A stretch of 64,000 nucleotides of DNA, from contig CADAQZ010000008.1 of the NCBI GenBank assembly GCA_902790175.1, positions 26,855 through 90,854 on the forward strand, written 5' to 3'. The position numbers and the translations under genes were made by a program. Origin of the DNA: an uncultured Eubacteriales bacterium. Its GTDB lineage: Bacteria; Bacillota; Clostridia; Christensenellales; Aristaeellaceae. Numbering within the stretch: the first letter of the stretch is position 1; each line of letters begins with the position of its first letter. Below are positions 59,070-64,000 of this stretch, in pieces. The notes beneath the pieces were generated by a model. It was not told the origin of the DNA, did not search any database, and worked only from the letters and a program-made list of their open reading frames with translations.

Positions 59070-60533
59070 TCAGTTATCCGCCCGGTTATACCCGTTCTTC
59101 ATGTGCTCGCTGGCGTCCAGCAGCACCTTGTTGAGCGTGGAAATGGTCTGCTCCTTCGCCATTGCGCACAGCTTTTCGTTGGCCTCCTCCGTCAGCGAGA
59201 AATCGCCCGACTCCGCCATCTTCCGGTCGTACTCCCGCAGCAGCTGGCGGCCCTTCGTGAACACGGCGCTCTGGTAGCGCTCGATGTTCTGGATGCTGGT
59301 GGCGTAGTTGTGGTCGGCCAGCGCGGCGATCAGCCGACTGCCCCAGTAGAAGTTCTCGGTGGAGGTGTCCAGCGTCACGTCCGACAGGTATCTGGGCATG
59401 CGCGACGCGTTCGCGTACACGGGCAGCATCGCGTCGAACGTCGTGGAGCCAAAGCAGATCCACTCGATGCCGCGGATGGGCTCCGGCACGTCCTCGCGGA
59501 TCTGGCAGATCGCCGTGACGCCCGTGCGGTTGATGCCGATGGAGCGGTACATGCCCCGCTTGCCGGTGTCCTGGCTGGAATAGGGGTTGTAGGGCGTGCC
59601 CTGGTAGTGGCCGGAGAGCAGGTACTTCACGTCCTCGGCCGCCACCTTGCGCTCCGGCACGAGCATCCACGGGATGTCGTCGCTCTCGGGAGTGAACTCG
59701 GCGTCCGGGCCGTCCCAGCGGTGGGCGCGCGGCGCGAGGAATCGCCCCATGAACCAGGCGCGGGGCGTGTTGTAGATGTGGTCCATGTCGGTGTGGGAGC
59801 CGAACACGTCGCGGGGGTTGAAAATGCCGCCCTGGTTGAGGTCGAGGTGGTTCTCGGCGATGAATTCCCGCAGGTCGGCGGAGCACAGATGCGCCCTCTT
59901 TTTGCCGAAGGCGTCGTCCAGGTCGAAGGCGTCCATGCCGAACTGGTTGGGGGCGATCACCACGGCGTCGTCCGGCACCCGGCACGCCATCCAGTGGTGC
60001 CCGCCGATGGTCTCCAGCCACCAGACCTCGTCTTTGTCGTTGAAGGCGATGCCGTTGGACTCATAGGTGCCGTACTGCTCCAGCAGCGCGCCCAGGCGCT
60101 CCACGCCCTCGCGGGCCGAGCGGATGTAGGGCAACACGAGCACGACGATGTCCTCCTCGCCGATGCCGCCGGGCACGTCCTTCTCCCCGCGCTTTTTTGC
60201 CTTGCGATACTCCACCAGCGGGTCCGCAGCCAGCACGCGCGGGTTCGATGTGATGGTCTCGGTGGCGGTCATGCCCACGTTCGCGGCATTGATGCCCGTG
60301 GCGGCCCAGATGCCGTTCTTCTTGTCCACGCTGGGGCAGGCGGTGTAGCGGATGGGGTCGTCGGGCAGCTCGATCTCCACGTGGGAGATGACGCTCTTGT
60401 ACTTCCTCGGCTGGCGCTTCGGCTCCACCACGACGAGCTTCTTCACGTCGAAGTGGCCGTCGTCGGTGCGGGCGATCATCGTGGAACGGTCGTTGCTGGC
60501 GCTCTTGCCAACCAGTATGGTGGTGCAGGACAT
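59070..60533 (-). CDS. C69 family dipeptidase
   Basis: 487 aa. N-terminal nucleophile hydrolase of the PepD type: MSCTTILVGKSASNDRSTMIARTDD-like start (Cys3 candidate nucleophile; TMIARTDD), then GINAANVGMTATET, WWLETIGGHHWMACRVPDD and GSHTDMDHIYNTPRAW-type segments. Cleaves dipeptides in the cytoplasm. ATG 60533 has GGAGGG upstream; the open frame extends further but without homology. Confidence 0.92.
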   Translation of the reverse strand: MSCTTILVGKSASNDRSTMIARTDDGHFDVKKLVVVEPKRQPRKYKSVISHVEIELPDDPIRYTACPSVDKKNGIWAATGINAANVGMTATETITSNPRVLAADPLVEYRKAKKRGEKDVPGGIGEEDIVVLVLPYIRSAREGVERLGALLEQYGTYESNGIAFNDKDEVWWLETIGGHHWMACRVPDDAVVIAPNQFGMDAFDLDDAFGKKRAHLCSADLREFIAENHLDLNQGGIFNPRDVFGSHTDMDHIYNTPRAWFMGRFLAPRAHRWDGPDAEFTPESDDIPWMLVPERKVAAEDVKYLLSGHYQGTPYNPYSSQDTGKRGMYRSIGINRTGVTAICQIREDVPEPIRGIEWICFGSTTFDAMLPVYANASRMPRYLSDVTLDTSTENFYWGSRLIAALADHNYATSIQNIERYQSAVFTKGRQLLREYDRKMAESGDFSLTEEANEKLCAMAKEQTISTLNKVLLDASEHMKNGYNRADN

Positions 60534-60566
60534 GGCGGGTCCCTCCTTGTGTTGTTCGCTGCTGGT

Positions 60567-60595
60567 ATTGTACACCAACTGCCGGAGGATGACAA
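60567..60595 (-). promoter_or_regulatory. Promoter of the C69 dipeptidase gene
   Basis: Minus strand TTGTCA (60595-60590), 17 bp, TACAAT (60572-60567). Confidence 0.78.
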
Positions 60596-60614
60596 GAGAC
60601 AGATTGCGCACATA

Positions 60615-60777
60615 CCAAAAGCCTTCCCCTCTGGGGAAGGTGGCACGGCGAAGCCGTGACGGAAGAGGTCTTGGCGGATGGCTTTGCGCCTCAGCCGCAT
60701 CAGAGGCGTGAACCCTATGTACAAAGACCTCTTCCGCCCCCTGCGGGGGCACCTTCCCCAAAGGGGAAGGCTTTTGG
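60615..60777. repeat. 163-bp MITE-like fold-back element
   Basis: Terminal inverted repeats CCAAAAGCCTTCCCC...GGGGAAGGTGGC and GCACCTTCCCC...GGGGAAGGCTTTTGG, with an inner pair GACGGAAGAGGTCTT / AAGACCTCTTCCG around a unique centre of about 45 bp. No transposase. Shares its hairpin with 31297-31349. Confidence 0.82.
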
Positions 60778-60788
60778 AAAAGTGAATT

Positions 60789-61475
60789 TCAGCTCGTATG
60801 CTTCCTCCCGGCGGGCTCGAACACGTAGCGGTTCTCCCCCAGCACGTAGCTCGGGGCCGGGGCGGGCTCGGCGTCGGCGGCCTCCAGCGTGAAGCAGGAA
60901 ACCTCGTAGGCGTTGCGCGACAGGTATTCCCCGCTCTCCAGCAGCTTCTGGTACTCGCGCGACTGCAGCCGCCCCGTCAGGCGCACGCGATCGCCCACGC
61001 CGAAGCGCGAGGCGTACTGGGCGTTGCGCCCCCAGGCGATGCAGGGGATGTAGTCGCTCTTGCCGAACGCGCGGTTCACGGCCAGCATCATATCGCAGAT
61101 CTCGCGTCCAAAGGGCGTCGAGCGATAGACCGGCGGCTTGCACAGCGCTCCGGTCAGCGACACCCGGTTCAGCGTCTCGTTGTCCGGCGAGGGCGCGATG
61201 CTCTGCGCGAACAGTGTGACCATCAGCCGCCCCGCGCCCTCCACCACCTTGTTGTAGGAGCGCACCTGCCCCGTCAGCATCAGCTGCGAGTCCTCCTGCG
61301 GTAAAAGGCCCATCAGCTTGCCGGGGATGGTCACCGGCAGGCGATCCACCGCGCCCGAGAGGCGCTTGACCAGCAGCGTGCCCGTGTAGAAGGGCTCGTT
61401 CATCACCTCGTGGCTCAGCTCCAGGCCGCCCTCCAAGCGGCCCACCGCGACGATTCGATTGCTTGGATTTTCCAT
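60789..61475 (-). CDS. SSB-like protein with two OB folds
   Basis: 228 aa. The first OB-like half (about 6-105: IVAVGRLEGG, LMLTGQVRSYN) is divergent; the second (about 108-200: NRVSLTGALCKPPVYR, DMMLAVNR, IPCIAWGRNAQYASRFGVGDRVRLTGRLQSR pieces) is a clear single-stranded-DNA-binding fold. It lacks the acidic C-terminal DDDIPF-type tip of housekeeping SSB and ends EPAGRKHTS. Probably a specialised SSB or primosome-type protein. ATG 61475 has GGAGGG 5 nt upstream. An SOS box and a strong promoter precede it. Confidence 0.82.
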   Translation of the reverse strand: MENPSNRIVAVGRLEGGLELSHEVMNEPFYTGTLLVKRLSGAVDRLPVTIPGKLMGLLPQEDSQLMLTGQVRSYNKVVEGAGRLMVTLFAQSIAPSPDNETLNRVSLTGALCKPPVYRSTPFGREICDMMLAVNRAFGKSDYIPCIAWGRNAQYASRFGVGDRVRLTGRLQSREYQKLLESGEYLSRNAYEVSCFTLEAADAEPAPAPSYVLGENRYVFEPAGRKHTS

Positions 61476-61581
61476 CGTATCCCTCCGGTTTGATGTATTT
61501 TTCTCCATAAATATATGCGCATGGGCGGGGCGTCATGCCCGGGCGTGGGCAAATTCCCGCCCTTCGTAAAGCGAAGCAAAA

Positions 61582-61635
61582 AGAACATATGTTCGTTTTA
61601 CAGCTTCATTATACCACCTTTCGCAAAAAAAGCAA
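61582..61635 (-). promoter_or_regulatory. SSB-like gene promoter with LexA-type SOS box
   Basis: Minus strand TTGCTT (61635-61630), 16 bp, TATAAT (61613-61608) with extended TGG. CGAACATATGTTCT (61595-61582) follows at about +6 to +19; it matches the Gram-positive LexA box CGAAC-N4-GTTCG except for the last base. Confidence 0.82.
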
Positions 61636-61685
61636 TCGAACACGGTGTGAAATAAAATGAACCGCACGAATCGTTAAAAGAATAT

Positions 61686-61714
61686 TTGCCTGTTTGAACA
61701 ATGTGTGCTATAAT
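61686..61714 (+). promoter_or_regulatory. Promoter of the branching enzyme gene
   Basis: TTGCCT (61686-61691), 17 bp, TATAAT (61709-61714) with extended TGC. Confidence 0.8.
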
Positions 61715-61750
61715 GGAAGAAGCAGATTAAACACGCGGGAGGTGCTGTTT

Positions 61751-63775
61751 GTGAACAACGCCAACAAACAGACGCAATACAAGATACTGTCCATCGATCC
61801 CTGGCTGCAGCCCTACTACACGGACATCGCCCTGCGCATGGAGCGCCACGCGAACACACGCAAGGCCCTGCTGGGCGACATGGCCGATCTTCCCTCCTTC
61901 GCCAACGGCTACCTCTACTACGGCATCAACCGCACCGAGACGGGCTGGGTCTACCGCGAGTGGGCCCCGGGCGCGGACGCGCTGCACCTGATCGGCGATT
62001 TCAACGACTGGAACCGGACCTCCCATCCCCTCACCCGCCTGCCGGACGGCACGTGGGAGATCTACCTGGACGGCGAGGACGCGCTGAAGCACAAGCAGCT
62101 GATCAAGGTGCAGGTCACCAAGGACGGCCACACCTCCGACCACATCCCCGCTTACATCCGCCGCGCCGTGCAGGATGATGAGACCAAGATGTTCAACGGC
62201 CAGGTGTGGGCTCCGCCGCGCCCCTTCCCGTGGACGGACGGCGGCTACGGCAAGCGCAAGGTCGCGCCGCCCTACATCTACGAGGCCCACATCGGCATGG
62301 CCCAGGAGAAGGAGGGCGTGGGCTCCTACCGCGAGTTCGCCGACTTCAACCTCGAATACATCCACGACCTGGGCTACAACACCATCCAGCTCATGGCCAT
62401 CCAGGAGCACCCCTACTACGGCTCCTTCGGCTACCAGGTGAGCAACTTCTTCGCGGCCTCGTCCCGCTTCGGCGAGCCCGAGGACCTCAAATACCTGATC
62501 AACAAGGCGCACGAGCTGGGCATGTACGTGCTTCTGGACGTTGTCCACTCCCACGCCTGCGCCAACGCCGACGAGGGCCTCAACGGCTTTGACGGCACCG
62601 ACACGCAGTACTTCCTGCCAGGCGATCGCGGCTGGCATCCCGCGTGGCAAACGCGCCTGTTCGATTACGGCAAGTACGAGGTGCTGCATTTCCTGCTGTC
62701 CAACCTGAAGTTCTGGCTGGAGGAGTATCACTTCGACGGCTTCCGCTTCGACGGCGTCACCAGCATGATCTACCAGGACCACGGCCTGGGCTCCAACTTC
62801 ACCGACTACTCGCAGTACTTCGGCCTGAACACGAACGTGGACGCGCTGACGTATCTGCAGCTGGCGAACGAGCTGATCCACGCCGTCAATCCCTTCGCGC
62901 TGACGATCTGCGAGGAGATGAGCGGCATGCCCGGCATGTGCATCCCGATCCGCTCCGGCGGCATCGGCTTCGACTATCGCCTGTCCATGGGCGTGCCGGA
63001 TTTCTGGATCAAGCTGCTCAAGGAGTTCTCCGACGATCAGTGGGACATGTTCAAGATGTGGTATGAACTGACCACGCGCCGCCCGCAGGAGAAGAACGTG
63101 GGCTACTGCGAATCGCACGACCAGGCGCTGGTGGGCGACAAGACGCTGATGTTCTGGCTGGCGGACGCCGAGATGTACACCGGCATGAACAAGAGCTACC
63201 ACTCCATCATCATCGACCGCGCCGTGGCGCTGCACAAGATGATCCGCTTCATCACGCTGGCGCTGGGCAGCGACGGCTACCTCAACTTCATGGGCAACGA
63301 GTTCGGCCATCCCGAATGGATCGACTTCCCGCGAGAGGGCAACGGCTGGAGCTACAAGTACGCCCGCCGCCAGTGGTCGCTGGTGCAGAACAGCATGCTC
63401 AAGTACGAGTGGCTGGCGAACTTCGACAAGGCCATGCTGAAGTTCAGCCGCAAGTATCGCGTGCTGAACAAGACGGACACCGTGAACCTGTGGATCGACC
63501 AGCCCGGCAAGATCATTGCGTTCTCCAAGGGCGGCCTGGTGTACGTGTTCAACTTCCACCCGACCTACTCGCCCACCGACTTCTTCCTGCCGACGCACTC
63601 CGTGGGCGAGGGCAAGTACAAGGTGATCTTCTCCACCGACGACATCGACTTCGGCGGCATGGACCGCACCAGCAAGGACTACGTGTACTACACGAAGTTC
63701 GTCGAGGGCCGCGGCACCGGCTTCGAGATCTACATCCCCTGCCGCACCGCGATCGTGTTCCAGAAGATCGATTGA
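61751..63775 (+). CDS. glgB: 1,4-alpha-glucan branching enzyme, eukaryote-like (GH13_8) type
   Basis: 674 aa. N-terminal CBM48 (about 60-150; [21 protein letters not shown]), then the GH13 barrel: [21 protein letters not shown] (nucleophile Asp), [10 protein letters not shown] (acid Glu), [10 protein letters not shown] (third Asp), and a C-terminal all-beta domain. Wording such as [19 protein letters not shown] and GLNGFDGTD is closest to animal/plant branching enzymes rather than classical bacterial GlgB. GTG 61751 has GGGAGG 8 nt upstream; the frame is open to 61694 but lacks a site. No other glycogen genes are in the window. Confidence 0.93.
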   Translation: MNNANKQTQYKILSIDPWLQPYYTDIALRMERHANTRKALLGDMADLPSFANGYLYYGINRTETGWVYREWAPGADALHLIGDFNDWNRTSHPLTRLPDGTWEIYLDGEDALKHKQLIKVQVTKDGHTSDHIPAYIRRAVQDDETKMFNGQVWAPPRPFPWTDGGYGKRKVAPPYIYEAHIGMAQEKEGVGSYREFADFNLEYIHDLGYNTIQLMAIQEHPYYGSFGYQVSNFFAASSRFGEPEDLKYLINKAHELGMYVLLDVVHSHACANADEGLNGFDGTDTQYFLPGDRGWHPAWQTRLFDYGKYEVLHFLLSNLKFWLEEYHFDGFRFDGVTSMIYQDHGLGSNFTDYSQYFGLNTNVDALTYLQLANELIHAVNPFALTICEEMSGMPGMCIPIRSGGIGFDYRLSMGVPDFWIKLLKEFSDDQWDMFKMWYELTTRRPQEKNVGYCESHDQALVGDKTLMFWLADAEMYTGMNKSYHSIIIDRAVALHKMIRFITLALGSDGYLNFMGNEFGHPEWIDFPREGNGWSYKYARRQWSLVQNSMLKYEWLANFDKAMLKFSRKYRVLNKTDTVNLWIDQPGKIIAFSKGGLVYVFNFHPTYSPTDFFLPTHSVGEGKYKVIFSTDDIDFGGMDRTSKDYVYYTKFVEGRGTGFEIYIPCRTAIVFQKID

Positions 63776-64000
63776 GGCTTGGTCGGGCACAGGTCGCACA
63801 GCTTGCCGCCCTCCTTGCGGAGTTCGTACTTCGGATGCTCCGGGTCGATGACGATCACGGGCACCGGGTTGGTGGTGTGCGCGGTGAACGGGCCGCCGTG
63901 TACCTTGTCGATCATCTGGTCGCAGTTGCCGTGGTCGGCGGTGATGACGATCTTGCCGTTGTGCCTGAGCAGCGCCTCGACGACTTTGCCGACGCACTCG
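63730..64000 (-). CDS. gpmI: 2,3-bisphosphoglycerate-independent phosphoglycerate mutase, C-terminal part with aberrant end (5' end outside window)
   Basis: The frame enters from the right edge: [15 protein letters not shown] (metal-binding ADHGN), [16 protein letters not shown], then [10 protein letters not shown], all typical of the gpmI/iPGM C terminus. After PT the usual last 20-odd residues (a MLxLMG-like helix and EMTGxSL) are absent; instead the frame runs 46 bp antisense into the branching-enzyme gene before stopping. Glycolytic interconversion of 3- and 2-phosphoglycerate is the expected role of the intact protein. Truncation or a junction artefact must be suspected. Confidence 0.8.
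   Translation of the reverse strand, partial: ECVGKVVEALLRHNGKIVITADHGNCDQMIDKVHGGPFTAHTTNPVPVIVIDPEHPKYELRKEGGKLCDLCPTKPQSIFWNTIAVRQGM

Noticed and set aside
61582-61595. SOS box as a regulator of the branching enzyme gene
   Set aside because: It lies about 90 bp upstream of that gene's -35 but directly downstream of the minus-strand -10, so it belongs to the SSB-like gene.

Overview
The window is GC-rich, densely coded chromosome from an anaerobic, endospore-forming member of the Bacillota, most likely class Clostridia. Supporting evidence: Spo0A-like, SpoIIP, SpoIIAA/SpoIIAB/SigF, SpoVT and GerA-type germination genes; a CtsR-McsA-McsB-ClpC stress operon; the MEP isoprenoid pathway (dxs, ispDF); a flavodiiron/rubredoxin oxygen-scavenging protein; and several families typical of gut Clostridia (DUF5685, DUF6062, TIGR03960/TIGR03936). 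The genus cannot be named from sequence alone. No rRNA, tRNA, CRISPR array, IS element or phage module was found, and no gene-free stretch exceeds about 280 bases.

Layout. 1-6.6 kb: the conserved dxs-tlyA-nadK-argR-recN cluster, then, facing it, udk and a frameshifted spo0A-like gene; spoIVB, usually between recN and spo0A, is absent. 6.7-10.7 kb: SRAP protein, spoIIP (minus), an RpiR regulator and a BaiN-type flavoprotein. 10.8-18 kb (minus): fused flavodiiron/flavin reductase/rubredoxin protein, gerA operon (AA-AB-AC) and a membrane metallophosphoesterase with eroded metal motifs. 18.1-24.1 kb (plus): radA, a DUF5685/J-protein/zinc-ribbon operon, DUF6062 and a small Cys-rich protein, and a tyrosine recombinase. 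24.2-37.2 kb (minus): rnhA, orphan ZnuA-like lipoprotein, miaA-mutL-mutS-ylbF-miaB (the Bacillus order) and rng with its two radical-SAM partners. 37.4-44.4 kb: a diaminopimelate-decarboxylase-type gene, the spoIIA operon, an FtsH-like protease and a class A PBP. 44.3-53 kb (minus): ctsR operon, ispDF, rqcP-hup-mazG-spoVT. 53.3-64 kb: FTR-catalytic-domain protein, a foldase gene with two compensating frameshifts, a hexose-kinase/K+ uptake operon, a C69 dipeptidase, a tandem-OB SSB-like protein under an apparent SOS box, a eukaryote-type glycogen branching enzyme, and the end of a gpmI-like gene that looks truncated.

Regulation is unusually readable. Many genes have near-consensus housekeeping promoters, often with an extended -10 (TGnTATAAT). 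In addition there are sigma-H-like (spoIIA), sigma-G-like (gerA, spoVT) and sigma-E-like (spoIIP) promoter matches, a CtsR box, an SOS box, and repeated or palindromic operator candidates in front of hup, ftsH and the TIGR03960 gene. Intergenic spaces carry several families of fold-back or tandem repeats resembling dispersed palindromic repeats of gut Clostridia.

Three single-base frame disruptions (one in spo0A-like, two in the foldase gene) and the odd gpmI/branching-enzyme junction mean that sequence or assembly error must be excluded before calling real gene decay.
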